DNA of 26,172 bases from JARIHD01 sp036392795 (GCA_036392795.1 DASVXH010000021.1:1-26172), one strand, 5' to 3'; shown: positions 7,506 to 15,320, numbered from the stretch's first letter. The notes: generated from the sequence alone by a model not told the origin. Made by a program: numbers and translations.

Positions 7506-9344
7506 ATGTGCGGTATTGTAGGTTATATTGGCAAAAAACATGACGGCGTAGGATTAGTACTGGACGGCCTGCAGTCACTGGAATACCGCGGCTACGATTC
7601 GGCCGGCGTAGCCTTTGCCGATAGCCAACAGCAAGCAACATTGGCCAAGCAAATCGGCCCCGTCGCCAATGTGCGCAAAGAATTGGACGGCGTCAATACC
7701 AGCAAGGCAGTTGTTGCCATTGGCCACACTCGCTGGGCCACTCACGGTTCGCCCAGCACCAAAAACGCACATCCGCACCACAACACCGACCAAACTATTT
7801 TTGCGGTCCATAACGGCATCATCGAAAATTATCAGGTTATTCGCGGCAACTTGGAAAGGCTGGGATATACATTTATTTCAGAGACCGACACAGAGGTCAT
7901 TCCCCACCTGATCGACTATCATTACAGACAAACAGACAAATTTGACCAGGCTGTCAAAACTGCCCTACAAGAATTGGAAGGCGCCTACGCTATCGCCATT
8001 TTTAGCACGCATGCGCCAGGCAAATTGTACGCTGCTCGGCTGTCCAGCCCGCTAGTGATCGGCGTCGACAAAACGTCGTACGTCATCGCATCTGACCCCA
8101 CGGCTATTATGGAACACACCAAGGATGTGATTTATCTGGAAGACCACGAACTGGCGGTATTGACACTAGATACCCACACCATCAAACACATCCGCCAGAA
8201 TAAAGAGGTAACACGTAAGACCGAGCGCCTGTCGTTCGACGCCGAGCAGGCTTCTTTGGGTAACTTTCCGCACTTTATGCTCAAAGAAATGCATGATGTA
8301 CCCGAAACAATTCGCAGCGCCATTCGCGGCCGCGTACGGCTGGACGAATCCACCGTAAAATTAGGGGGATTAGTAGACGTCGCACGGCAGCTGAACCACA
8401 TCGATCGCATCATCATCGTGGCCTGCGGCACATCGTATTACGCCGGCCTCGTCGGCGAATATTTAATAGAAGAACTGGCTGGTATTCCGGTGGAAGTGCA
8501 GCTGGCATCCGAATTTAAATACCGTGACGAGCCGCTTACACGCAGCACCGCCGTACTAGCCGTATCCCAATCCGGCGAAACTGCAGACACTATTGCCGCA
8601 CTGAAAAAAGTGGAAGGTCATGGCATTTTGCGCTTGGGCATCGTAAACGCTGTCGGGTCAACCATTGCGCGTTTGACTGACGCTGGAGTATATCTGCACG
8701 CCGGCCCGGAACAAGCCGTGGCTTCTACCAAGGCGTTTATCGCGCAGGTGACGGTACTCAACTTGATCGCCCTAGAATTGGGCCGCAACCGTTCCACCAA
8801 ATTATTTGGACCACTGCTAAAGGAGCTGGAAGCGCTGCCCGAAAAAGCTGCCCGCATTTTAGAGCAAGCCAACGACATTCATAAACTAGCCCGCAAATAC
8901 GCCCAATACAACGACTTTTTGTACATCGGGCGCGGCTACTCATATCCGTGTGCACTGGAGGGCGCCTTAAAGCTTAAGGAAGTTTCTTATATCCACGCCG
9001 AAGGTTACGCCGCGGGCGAAATGAAACACGGCCCGCTGGCCATGATCGACAAAAACTTCCCCACCCTTGCCCTGGCCTGCAACTCACCCTTGCTTGAAAA
9101 AACCTACTCCAATATAGAAGAAATCCGCGCCCGCAGCGGGCCAGTCCTGGCAGTCGCCACCGAAGGCAACCGCGATATTTTAAAGCTAACTAAAGATGTA
9201 ATTTACATTCCAAAGACCCTGGAACAAACCCAGCCCCAACTCATCGCTCTGGCCGAACAACTGTTTTCGTACTACGTGGCCATCGAAAAAGGGCTAAATG
9301 TGGACCGTCCGCGAAATCTGGCAAAATCGGTAACCGTAGAATAA
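7506..9344 (+). CDS. glmS: Glutamine--fructose-6-phosphate aminotransferase (isomerizing)
   Basis: GlmS converts fructose-6-phosphate and glutamine to glucosamine-6-phosphate, the entry step to UDP-GlcNAc for peptidoglycan and surface glycans. The 612-aa length matches the family. The start is ATG 7506, not the in-frame GTG at 7500, because AGGAGG (7495-7500) is correctly spaced and the catalytic N-terminal Cys must directly follow Met (MCGIVGYIG). Glutaminase domain 1-240: HTRWATHG (74-81), HNGIIENY (102-109), SETDTE (125-130). Two SIS domains follow: CGTSYYAG (307-314), SQSGETADT (354-362), and HAEGYAAGEMKHGPLAMID (497-515). The C-terminal DRPRNLAKSVTVE is the conserved tail that gates the ammonia channel. 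It lies 20 nt after the GT4 gene and appears to be last in the operon. The short gap leaves no room for a glmS ribozyme. Confidence 0.98.
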   Translation: MCGIVGYIGKKHDGVGLVLDGLQSLEYRGYDSAGVAFADSQQQATLAKQIGPVANVRKELDGVNTSKAVVAIGHTRWATHGSPSTKNAHPHHNTDQTIFAVHNGIIENYQVIRGNLERLGYTFISETDTEVIPHLIDYHYRQTDKFDQAVKTALQELEGAYAIAIFSTHAPGKLYAARLSSPLVIGVDKTSYVIASDPTAIMEHTKDVIYLEDHELAVLTLDTHTIKHIRQNKEVTRKTERLSFDAEQASLGNFPHFMLKEMHDVPETIRSAIRGRVRLDESTVKLGGLVDVARQLNHIDRIIIVACGTSYYAGLVGEYLIEELAGIPVEVQLASEFKYRDEPLTRSTAVLAVSQSGETADTIAALKKVEGHGILRLGIVNAVGSTIARLTDAGVYLHAGPEQAVASTKAFIAQVTVLNLIALELGRNRSTKLFGPLLKELEALPEKAARILEQANDIHKLARKYAQYNDFLYIGRGYSYPCALEGALKLKEVSYIHAEGYAAGEMKHGPLAMIDKNFPTLALACNSPLLEKTYSNIEEIRARSGPVLAVATEGNRDILKLTKDVIYIPKTLEQTQPQLIALAEQLFSYYVAIEKGLNVDRPRNLAKSVTVE

Positions 9345-9372
9345 GCTACTCTGTCACCATTACGAAGAGACC

Positions 9373-9388
9373 AAAAGAGGTATCTTTT
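9373..9388. terminator. Weak hairpin between convergent glmS and phosphomannomutase genes
   Basis: AAAAGA (9373-9378), loop GGTA, TCTTTT (9383-9388) form a 6-bp stem that overlaps the stop codon of the minus-strand gene. On the plus strand its T-rich arm could act as a weak terminator for the glmS operon. The stem has a single G-C pair, so this is only a possibility. Confidence 0.2.
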
Positions 9389-10142
9389 AGCTTGCCAGCA
9401 CGATCGCCTCAATAACCAGCGCAGTCTCTTCCCATTTTTCGATCTGCAAGGTGTCGATGCCCATGGCTTTTACCGGGTAATCGTTGCCGCCTTCTTCCAG
9501 GCGGTCGCCGATAAACAAAATATCTTCCTTGCTCATATCCAGAACATCCATCAGCTTGGCCATGCCATAAGCCTTGTCTATCCCGATGCGGGTCACATCA
9601 ACAGAGGTGGTTCCGCCCACGCGCACCTCTAAATCAGGTAAACGTTCGGCAGCATAGTCACGCAAAGCGTGTTTTTTCACGCCGTTTGGATCCCATTTAT
9701 ACTTTTCCTCAGCGGGCGCTTGCTGACCCAAGGCCGAAAACGTAATCTGACTACCCCGGTCTTCGACGATTTCGCCGTACGGCTTGTCTTCCCAGTAACC
9801 CAGTTCTTTGGCACCGTCGGATAACACCTGAATAATCTGTTCTTTTTGGGCAGCGGTCAGGTCTTCGGCGTATTCCTGCACCCACTCGTCACGAATGTCG
9901 TCGTAACGATAATAACGTGTACCACACGTCGGCATAATATGCAGTTTACGGAGCAGCTGACCACTCACGTCCAGACGGTCGATCAGTTGTTTTTCAAATT
10001 GACCGAATTTACCGCCGGAAATTACACACACTTCATATTGCTCTAGCAGCCGAGGCAGCAGTGCTGCCATGCGATCACTGATAGGTGACTTAGTCACCGC
10101 CAGCGTGTCGTCCAGGTCAAATGCAATCAATTTTCGCTTCAT
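9387..10142 (-). CDS. HAD-superfamily phosphomannomutase-like protein
   Basis: This 251-aa HAD type IIB protein resembles the eukaryotic-type phosphomannomutases (mannose-6-phosphate to mannose-1-phosphate) more than simple phosphatases. Motif I is AFDLDDTLA, with nucleophile Asp9 and Asp11. Motif II is ISGG (41-44). EDRGSQITFSALGQ (127-140) matches the substrate-binding Arg region of PMM. GGTTSVDVTRIGIDKAYGM (176-194) matches the PMM pattern GGxxSxDV...DK. Motif IV is FIGDRLEEGGNDYP (210-223), like the GDK..GGND of PMM. The preceding gene is manC and only 8 nt separate them, with GGAG just before this ATG, so the two probably form a GDP-mannose operon. A phosphatase role (Cof-like) remains possible. 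The family is secure and the reaction is well supported by motifs and context. Confidence 0.82.
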   Translation of the reverse strand: MKRKLIAFDLDDTLAVTKSPISDRMAALLPRLLEQYEVCVISGGKFGQFEKQLIDRLDVSGQLLRKLHIMPTCGTRYYRYDDIRDEWVQEYAEDLTAAQKEQIIQVLSDGAKELGYWEDKPYGEIVEDRGSQITFSALGQQAPAEEKYKWDPNGVKKHALRDYAAERLPDLEVRVGGTTSVDVTRIGIDKAYGMAKLMDVLDMSKEDILFIGDRLEEGGNDYPVKAMGIDTLQIEKWEETALVIEAIVLAS

Positions 10143-10150
10143 AAAACTCC

Positions 10151-11191
10151 TTATTTAGCCTGCAGACGCTTGGCAACATCGCCAACCTTTTGACTCATAT
10201 CTCGCCGCGCCACCAAAATTCCATCAGGGGTATTCACGACGACGACATTATCCAGGCCGATCACGGCCACCGGTTTGTCGGTCTCGTGGTTTTCGATAAA
10301 CGAATTTTCAACAATACCCTCTAGTTCGACATTGCCGGAAATGTGATTACCGGCCGCATCCTTATTGGCGGCCGCATACATGTCGCTGAATGAACCCAAA
10401 TCCATCCAGTCAAACGACGCTGGCACCACCAACAAATTCTGCGTTTTTTCAATCAAAGCATAGTCGATAGCGATATTTTCAAAAGCCAGATATGTTTCTT
10501 TATACGAATTATCGGCTGCTGCTGTCAATTTTTCATAATTGTTATTTAGTTCCGGTGCGTACGCCTGCATAGTCCGGCGAAATGTATTAATAGAACCAAC
10601 AAAATAACCGCCGTTCCATAAATAGTTACCGCTGTTCAGGTAACTCTGCGCCGTTTCAAAATCAGGTTTTTCTTTGAACATACTGACGTTAAATACAAAA
10701 CTCTTTTCATCCAGTAGCTCACCTTTTTGGATATAGCCAAAACCAGTCGCCGGATAGTCCGGCTCTACACCCACGAGTACCAGGCGTTTTTGCGCCGCCG
10801 ACACTTCTTCGGCGATACGAAAACTATGCGCAAACCCGGCGACATCACGAATGTAATGATCGGCATGAATAAATGCGATCGGTTCATCTGCATCGTGTTG
10901 CTTACCGATCTCGGCCAGTGCCGCCATGATGCAGTGCGCGGTGCCGCGGCGAGCAGGCTCGACAACAAATGCCGAATCCGGCAAATCGCTTAACTGATCT
11001 TTGACATGCTGAACGTGACTCGCTTCGGTAGCGATAAAAACATTAGCAGTCAGACGCAAGGCGCGGTCATAGGCGTGTTGTAGCAGAGACCGGTCGTCGC
11101 CATTAACTTTTAACAGGTGCTTTGGATAAGAGGGCGTGGACAGGGGCCACAGTCGTGTACCAGACCCTCCGGCGATAATTACGACAATCAT
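10151..11191 (-). CDS. manC: Mannose-1-phosphate guanylyltransferase
   Basis: The enzyme makes GDP-mannose from mannose-1-phosphate and GTP. The protein of about 346 aa begins MIVVIIAGGSGTRLWPLST, with the nucleotide-binding loop of the NTP_transferase family. Further motifs are VVEPARRGTAHCIMAAL (compare EPxxRNTAP), FIHADHYI (compare PADH), KEKPDFETAQSYL, LWNGGYFVG and FDWMDLGSFSDMY. The C-terminal GLDNVVVVNTPDGILVARR is the short cap of the single-function type; the C-terminal isomerase domain of longer ManC proteins is absent. I prefer ATG 11191, where the conserved core starts immediately and GGAG lies 3 nt upstream. ATG 11200 and 11203 are alternatives that add 3 or 4 residues. It is the first gene of the two-gene GDP-mannose operon. 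Confidence 0.93.
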   Translation of the reverse strand: MIVVIIAGGSGTRLWPLSTPSYPKHLLKVNGDDRSLLQHAYDRALRLTANVFIATEASHVQHVKDQLSDLPDSAFVVEPARRGTAHCIMAALAEIGKQHDADEPIAFIHADHYIRDVAGFAHSFRIAEEVSAAQKRLVLVGVEPDYPATGFGYIQKGELLDEKSFVFNVSMFKEKPDFETAQSYLNSGNYLWNGGYFVGSINTFRRTMQAYAPELNNNYEKLTAAADNSYKETYLAFENIAIDYALIEKTQNLLVVPASFDWMDLGSFSDMYAAANKDAAGNHISGNVELEGIVENSFIENHETDKPVAVIGLDNVVVVNTPDGILVARRDMSQKVGDVAKRLQAK

Positions 11192-11240
11192 GTGCTCCAT
11201 CATATCAGATCAGTGGGGCTTTTGACATGAAACGCTGTTG

Positions 11241-11269
11241 TTGTTTTTCACTACTATATATTGTATAAG
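11241..11269 (+). promoter_or_regulatory. Candidate promoter for membrane protein/wall protein pair
   Basis: TTGTTT (11241-11246), a 17-nt spacer and TATAAG (11264-11269) precede the ATG at 11316. The minus strand of the same 112-bp gap carries TATAGT (11258 down to 11253), a possible -10 for manC, so the region is probably divergent. No Shine-Dalgarno stands at usual spacing before ATG 11316; AAAGG at 11297-11300 is 15 nt away. A TAAAAT (11304-11309) 6 nt before the ATG could instead give a leaderless transcript. Confidence 0.35.
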
Positions 11270-11315
11270 CAGTAGCGGCATGGTAATCTATATGTAAAGG
11301 TTTTAAAATAAAAAT

Positions 11316-11810
11316 ATGTACAGCAGTCGAAACGCCAAAAAAATCCCTAAAAAACGCCCACGGAAACCGCTTGTTATAATACTTATTATTTTGGTAGTTT
11401 TGACGCTTGGCGTTGGCGTATATCTATATATGAACCGTAACAAGGCCATGTCCACTGGCAGCACAAAAACCAGCTCTTCACAATCCAGCAACGATCAAAA
11501 ACAGCCCGAAGGGCCCAAAGAAACCAGCGAAGGTCAGACTTTTCCGGTACCAGAAAATCTGCCCAAGGACTCTGTTAAAAATTACGTTCTTGTAACCGAA
11601 AACGATGAATTCAAAATCCGCCGCTTAGAAGGTAGCAACAAATATACCATCACCCTGTACGCAATCATCAACAACCCCAGCCAATACGATATGTATCGTG
11701 ACCAACTAAAAGAATACAAGCAAAAAGCCTTGGACTATCTAAAGAACAAGGGCATCGATGTTAACAGCCTGGAGATCACCTATGAGCCAGACGAAGCGAA
11801 GAATCTTTAA
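11316..11810 (+). CDS. Single-pass membrane protein of unknown function
   Basis: This 164-aa protein does not match a family I recognise. A strongly basic start (residues 8-18, KKIPKKRPRKP) precedes one transmembrane helix (about 19-38), predicting a cytoplasmic N-terminus and an outside C-terminus. A Ser/Thr/Gln-rich linker (44-62) leads to a small charged alpha/beta domain (about 75-160) with FKIRRLEGSNKYTITLYAI and a helix around DQLKEYKQKALDYLKNKGI. The last 29 nt overlap the next gene, a secreted wall protein whose ribosome binding site lies inside this frame. The two are therefore likely translationally coupled and may act together at the cell surface. The gene itself is well supported by its composition and the tight linkage. 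Confidence 0.8.
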   Translation: MYSSRNAKKIPKKRPRKPLVIILIILVVLTLGVGVYLYMNRNKAMSTGSTKTSSSQSSNDQKQPEGPKETSEGQTFPVPENLPKDSVKNYVLVTENDEFKIRRLEGSNKYTITLYAIINNPSQYDMYRDQLKEYKQKALDYLKNKGIDVNSLEITYEPDEAKNL

Positions 11811-13731
11811 TACCATACCACTAAAAGCCGCCATACTATTAATAGGCGCCATAATGTCATGTTTTGCCATTCCGGCCGGCACCGCTTCAGCCCATCATGC
11901 TGCCGACTGCAGTGATGTGTACACGCCGATCAGCACCAGCATCATGGACAAGGTAAATTTTAATAAATCGGCCTACATCCAGGCTATGAACGAAACCGGC
12001 GTGCCATGGGAAATGCTAGCCGCCATTCACTACCGTGAAACCAACTTCAGTCGTAGTAACCCCAGTAATGGGCAAGGGATATTTCAGTTTACCAATGGCG
12101 CCGGCGGCCCCTACCCAGCCGGACCGGTCAGCGACGCCGAATTTTATCGCCAACTAGTCTTTATGGCCAACCGAATACAGGACGACTACGTCTGGCGGGG
12201 ATCACTACAGCGCGAACGCCGCCGTTTACAGCCCAACGAACAAAATGTCGTCTTAGTAAAAGATACTCTGTTCAGCTACAATGGGCGCGCCACAGTATAT
12301 GCCAACCAGGCCACGCACTTTGGCTACAACTCATCCACTCAACCCTACGAAGGTTCGCCCTATGTTATGAATCGCTTTAACTGTGATCGGGCGCGCATGG
12401 GAATTATCACCCAAGATTATGGATCCATGGACGGAATCGACACCCGCTACGGCACTTTTACACTGTATGCCCGCCTGCGTGGCGAGGACTACTGGCGTTC
12501 GATGTGGTACGCCTACAGTTGGCAAATTGTCGGTCAGTACGCTTACACCGACCAAAATAAAACAACTGGACGCGGCACCAGTAACCTACTACCCGGCACT
12601 CGAGTATACGTCGGTTTTCGTGCCCGCAACAACGGCACCACCACCTGGGTCAATAACGGCGCGGGCACCGTAAACATCGGCACCGAACGACCACTAGACC
12701 GTGCTAGTCCGTTTGCGGATGGCACATGGATAGGACCCAACAGACCTGCCCGTATGATAGAAGCATCGGTTGCACCCGGAGAAATTGGTACCTTTGAATT
12801 CTGGATTACTGCACCGAACGCCATAGGCAGCTACCGCGAGTACTTCAATCTGGTCGCCGAAGGCGTCGCCTGGTTCCCATCTATGAACATGTATTTTGAC
12901 ATCAGTGTTGCACCACCCACCTGGAGCTGGCAGCCCATCGGTCAGTACGCTTACACCGACCAAAATAAAACAACTGGCAAGTCAACCACCAACTTATCTC
13001 CGGGTGAACGCGTCTACGTAGGCGTTAAGGCCCGCAACACCGGCAATATGACCTGGAAGAAATCCGGAGCAAACACCGTCCTCCTGGGTACTACCCGCAA
13101 CCTGGACCGTGCCAGCGTCTTTGCCGACAATACCTGGCCAGGCGTTAACCGCGCCGCAAATTTGGTCGAAACGGAAGTAGCACCCGGAGAAATTGGTACC
13201 TTTGAATTCTGGATGACAGCCCGGAACACTCCGGGCGCACGGGCCGAATCGTTCACACCGGTCGTGGAAGGCGTAACGTGGATGAATGATGTTGGATTCA
13301 ATTTCTTTACCAGTATCATCAACGCCAACTATTCGTGGCAATTTGAGGGCCAATACAGCTACACCGACCAGACTAAAACCACCGGCAAAGCCACAACAGG
13401 ACTCAACGCTGGCGATCGCATATATGTTGGATTCCGCGCTAAAAATATCGGCAACGTCACTTGGTTCAACAGCGGACCGCATCCTATAAACGTGGGCATG
13501 ACTCAGCCGCTGGACCGTCTGAGCCGATTCTTTGACAATGGCTGGCTGGGCCAGAACCGCCCCGCCCGCATGATCGAGTCATCAGTTGCCCCAGGTCAAA
13601 CCGCTACCTTTGAATTCTGGATGAAGGCCCAGCCCGGCGCTGGCATCTACCGCGAATACTTCAGTCTGGTCGCCGAAGGCGCCGCCTGGATGAATGATCC
13701 GCGCATGAACTACTACATGTCTGTTAATTAG
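11782..13731 (+). CDS. Secreted lytic-transglycosylase-like protein with three NBR1-Ig-like repeats
   Basis: This 649-aa exported protein starts at ATG 11782, with GGAG 7 nt upstream; an in-frame ATG at 11758 lacks this and would extend the overlap. The signal peptide covers about 1-37 (ASA before the cut). Residues about 50-200 form a lysozyme-like fold with NETGVPWEMLAAIHYRETNF, NGQGIFQF and a second region around DTLFSYNGRA. Glu86 in HYRET is the candidate catalytic acid of a peptidoglycan lytic transglycosylase. Three tandem domains follow at about 245-376, 382-514 and 518-649. Each begins WQ..GQY.YTDQ.KTTG and carries R.YVG..A.N.G..TW, LDR.S.F.D..W.G.NR and VAPG...TFEFW. These resemble the NBR1-like Ig domain used as a surface or wall-binding module. 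The role is probably wall remodelling or adhesion. Enzyme activity is not proven, since the acidic residue alone is weak evidence. Confidence 0.85.
   Translation: MSQTKRRIFNTIPLKAAILLIGAIMSCFAIPAGTASAHHAADCSDVYTPISTSIMDKVNFNKSAYIQAMNETGVPWEMLAAIHYRETNFSRSNPSNGQGIFQFTNGAGGPYPAGPVSDAEFYRQLVFMANRIQDDYVWRGSLQRERRRLQPNEQNVVLVKDTLFSYNGRATVYANQATHFGYNSSTQPYEGSPYVMNRFNCDRARMGIITQDYGSMDGIDTRYGTFTLYARLRGEDYWRSMWYAYSWQIVGQYAYTDQNKTTGRGTSNLLPGTRVYVGFRARNNGTTTWVNNGAGTVNIGTERPLDRASPFADGTWIGPNRPARMIEASVAPGEIGTFEFWITAPNAIGSYREYFNLVAEGVAWFPSMNMYFDISVAPPTWSWQPIGQYAYTDQNKTTGKSTTNLSPGERVYVGVKARNTGNMTWKKSGANTVLLGTTRNLDRASVFADNTWPGVNRAANLVETEVAPGEIGTFEFWMTARNTPGARAESFTPVVEGVTWMNDVGFNFFTSIINANYSWQFEGQYSYTDQTKTTGKATTGLNAGDRIYVGFRAKNIGNVTWFNSGPHPINVGMTQPLDRLSRFFDNGWLGQNRPARMIESSVAPGQTATFEFWMKAQPGAGIYREYFSLVAEGAAWMNDPRMNYYMSVN
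12530..12977 (+). repeat. 40-bp exact direct repeat in Ig-like repeats 1 and 2 (first pair)
   Basis: A 40-base segment at 12530-12569, encoding the start of NBR1-Ig-like repeat 1 from the GQYAYTDQNKTTG region, recurs without a mismatch at 12938-12977 in repeat 2. The offset is exactly 408 bp (136 codons). Repeat 3 carries the same protein motif with many synonymous changes. Confidence 0.85.
12772..13214 (+). repeat. 35-bp exact direct repeat in Ig-like repeats 1 and 2 (second pair)
   Basis: A 35-base segment at 12772-12806 (coding for APGEIGTFEFW) recurs exactly at 13180-13214, again 408 bp apart. Sequence between the two identical blocks differs clearly between the repeats. Confidence 0.85.
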
Positions 13732-13740
13732 CTCAGTTCA

Positions 13741-13749
13741 TGCTAGAAT
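13741..13749 (+). promoter_or_regulatory. Extended -10 element giving a leaderless transcript
   Basis: TGCTAGAAT, a TGn extended -10 with TAGAAT, ends 7 nt before the ATG at 13757. Transcription should therefore start at the ATG itself. An AAGG (13751-13754) is only 2 nt from the ATG, too close to act as a Shine-Dalgarno. No good -35 is present, as expected for an extended -10 promoter. Confidence 0.5.
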
Positions 13750-13756
13750 TAAGGCT

Positions 13757-14281
13757 ATGACCGCTGAATTTCCACAGGTGATCGTTACACGCCAGCTCAT
13801 AGAAGGTCGGGGACGAGTTACTTTTAGCCTCAACCAGGAAGGGTTACAGAATCTCCTGGACGCTTTCGAAGTCAAAAAGCCGTCGGAATTGTCCGATACC
13901 GTACTTCGCACTCTCTGCCGCCGCGCCAGCCATGCCGAAACAGTACAACTTATGGAGAGGGTAGAAGAAGAATTCCCTGGTGAGACGGCATTAACAATTG
14001 ATGATAGGGGATGGATCAAAAGCATTCAATTGGCATGTGAATCTGGGGAGACGGGCAGCACCAACACGCTCGAACTTCGATCAAGCGAGATAGGGTTTGA
14101 CACCATGATGCGATTTGCCCGGGAGGCTGATGAGAATTTTGAGCTACTTTGCGATCCAGGATACAGCCCTGTTGATTTTGATCTGCGGATTTTCGATAAG
14201 CTGCCGGACGTAGGTTCGGCACAGGATGTTGGACGCAGTGTATTAAGGGTAACGTTAGAGCCGCCGGATTTAGCTCAATAA
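13757..14281 (+). CDS. Conserved-looking hypothetical protein, 174 aa
   Basis: I do not recognise this protein. It is soluble, acidic, without signal peptide or transmembrane helix, and has mixed alpha/beta character. An N-terminal strand region (QVIVTRQLIEGRGRVTFSLN) is followed by a helix (QEGLQNLLDAF), a helical middle (LRTLCRRASHAETVQLMERVEEEF), and strands around TIDDRGWIKSIQLACES and TNTLELRSSE. Only two Cys residues in the second half and no clear catalytic motif are visible. It lies 25 nt after the wall protein gene with its own extended -10 box, and ends 29 nt before the convergent methyltransferase gene. It is probably cytoplasmic and separately transcribed. That it is a gene rests on its length, promoter placement and lack of competing frames. 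Confidence 0.7.
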   Translation: MTAEFPQVIVTRQLIEGRGRVTFSLNQEGLQNLLDAFEVKKPSELSDTVLRTLCRRASHAETVQLMERVEEEFPGETALTIDDRGWIKSIQLACESGETGSTNTLELRSSEIGFDTMMRFAREADENFELLCDPGYSPVDFDLRIFDKLPDVGSAQDVGRSVLRVTLEPPDLAQ

Positions 14282-14310
14282 CAGCATAGAGCGAGACCTG
14301 GCAATAAGGA

Positions 14311-15129
14311 CTATTCGGTAGGTTCGGGTTTTTGGGCAATGGCAATCAGATTGGAGGCCATCGAGGGACGGGCGTTAAATAGCTTGTCAACAAAATGCGT
14401 AAAGCGTGGCAGCGCATGAAATCGTGCACCCATAAAATGTCGCAGTTCAAATCCTTCGTGTCGTAGCATATCTACCAAACCAGCGCGGTTGAAAACATGC
14501 ACATGACCCACAGGAGCCTGACCTTTTTTAACTTTCTTTAGAATACCACTACCGATCTGTGGCGATTTGGTAGAAACCTCATAAAAAATTGGCTGAATAC
14601 CAAAAATAAACAGAAAACGGTTGTACCAGGCATGAAGATTGGGAGTCGAAACGATAATTTTACCCCCCGGTTTCAGCACACGGTAACATTCTTCCAAAAA
14701 GAAGTCCGGATTGTATAAATGCTCGATTAACTCGGCTGCATAGACCACATCAAAGTGATTGTCCTCAAATGGCAAACCTTTTTCCAGATCACATTGTTTG
14801 ACGTTATGCCCACTCTTTTTAGCCTTGGCCAGCTTATATTTGGAAAAATCAACACCCCACAGCGACACATTTTTCCGCCCTTTCATGGCGACAGCCAAGT
14901 GGTCCAAAAACAGCCCATCACCACATCCCACATCCAAAATCATGCGAGCCTTAGGTAATGCAGCAATATACGCAAGACATTTGTGCTCGCGCTCGAACAG
15001 CATGCGATCTTCCTCGCCCAGATCCCACTTTGTGGCGTCATAGTAGTCGTTTACAGGCATCCCCTCGTCTCCCTCCGAAAGAAATAATTTGCTGTCTGTA
15101 GTATATCTTATTGAGGCGTGTTCTGCCAT
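14311..15129 (-). CDS. Class I SAM-dependent methyltransferase
   Basis: This 272-aa protein has the Methyltransf_11/23 fold. Motif I is MILDVGCGDGLFLDHL (63-78). An acidic residue at the end of strand 2 occurs in WGVDFSKYKLAKAKK. Motif II/III is CDLEKGLPFEDNHFDVVYAAELIEHL and the post-motif is YRVLKPGGKIIVSTPN. The aromatic N-terminal lead (NDYYDATKWDLGEED) is common in glycan-cluster methyltransferases. Its neighbours are lipid-linked sugar genes, so a sugar or lipid-carrier substrate is plausible, but this is inference. The start is uncertain. ATG 15129 fits an extended -10 (TGGTAGAAT, 15159-15151) but lacks a Shine-Dalgarno. ATG 15060 is preceded by a long purine run with GGAGG and would give 249 aa without touching the SAM domain. 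Confidence 0.88.
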   Translation of the reverse strand: MAEHASIRYTTDSKLFLSEGDEGMPVNDYYDATKWDLGEEDRMLFEREHKCLAYIAALPKARMILDVGCGDGLFLDHLAVAMKGRKNVSLWGVDFSKYKLAKAKKSGHNVKQCDLEKGLPFEDNHFDVVYAAELIEHLYNPDFFLEECYRVLKPGGKIIVSTPNLHAWYNRFLFIFGIQPIFYEVSTKSPQIGSGILKKVKKGQAPVGHVHVFNRAGLVDMLRHEGFELRHFMGARFHALPRFTHFVDKLFNARPSMASNLIAIAQKPEPTE

Positions 15130-15320
15130 GCAACACGCTTGTGGGCAGATATTCTACCAGCAGGCAGCCCAACGGCGACCATGGCGTCTTAAAATGCCTA
15201 GGAGACCAAAAAACCATCGACAAGGACGATCAATACCACGATTCAAACTACAGTAGCCTCCGGTGTATTGCAAACCTATTAATTATATGACAATTATTGT
15301 GCAGCCGAAGAAAATAGCTG
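15130..15320. other. 191-bp intergenic stretch between GtrA and methyltransferase genes
   Basis: This is the longest gap in the window and contains no convincing gene. It holds the methyltransferase promoter (extended -10 at 15151-15159) and, at its right end, part of the inverted repeat at 15311-15327. I saw no RNA gene or transposon trace. Confidence 0.5.
15151..15159 (-). promoter_or_regulatory. Extended -10 element upstream of methyltransferase
   Basis: Read on the minus strand this is TGGTAGAAT. It lies 21 nt before ATG 15129, predicting a leader of about 14 nt for that start, or about 83 nt if ATG 15060 is used. The same TAGAAT core occurs before the 174-aa protein gene (13744-13749) and the oxidase gene (4751-4756). 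Confidence 0.45.

Noticed and set aside
15038..15300. Small open frames in and near the 191-bp gap
   Set aside because: No Shine-Dalgarno or -10 placement fits them, their proteins have no motif, and they overlap the start of the methyltransferase gene or the end of GtrA.
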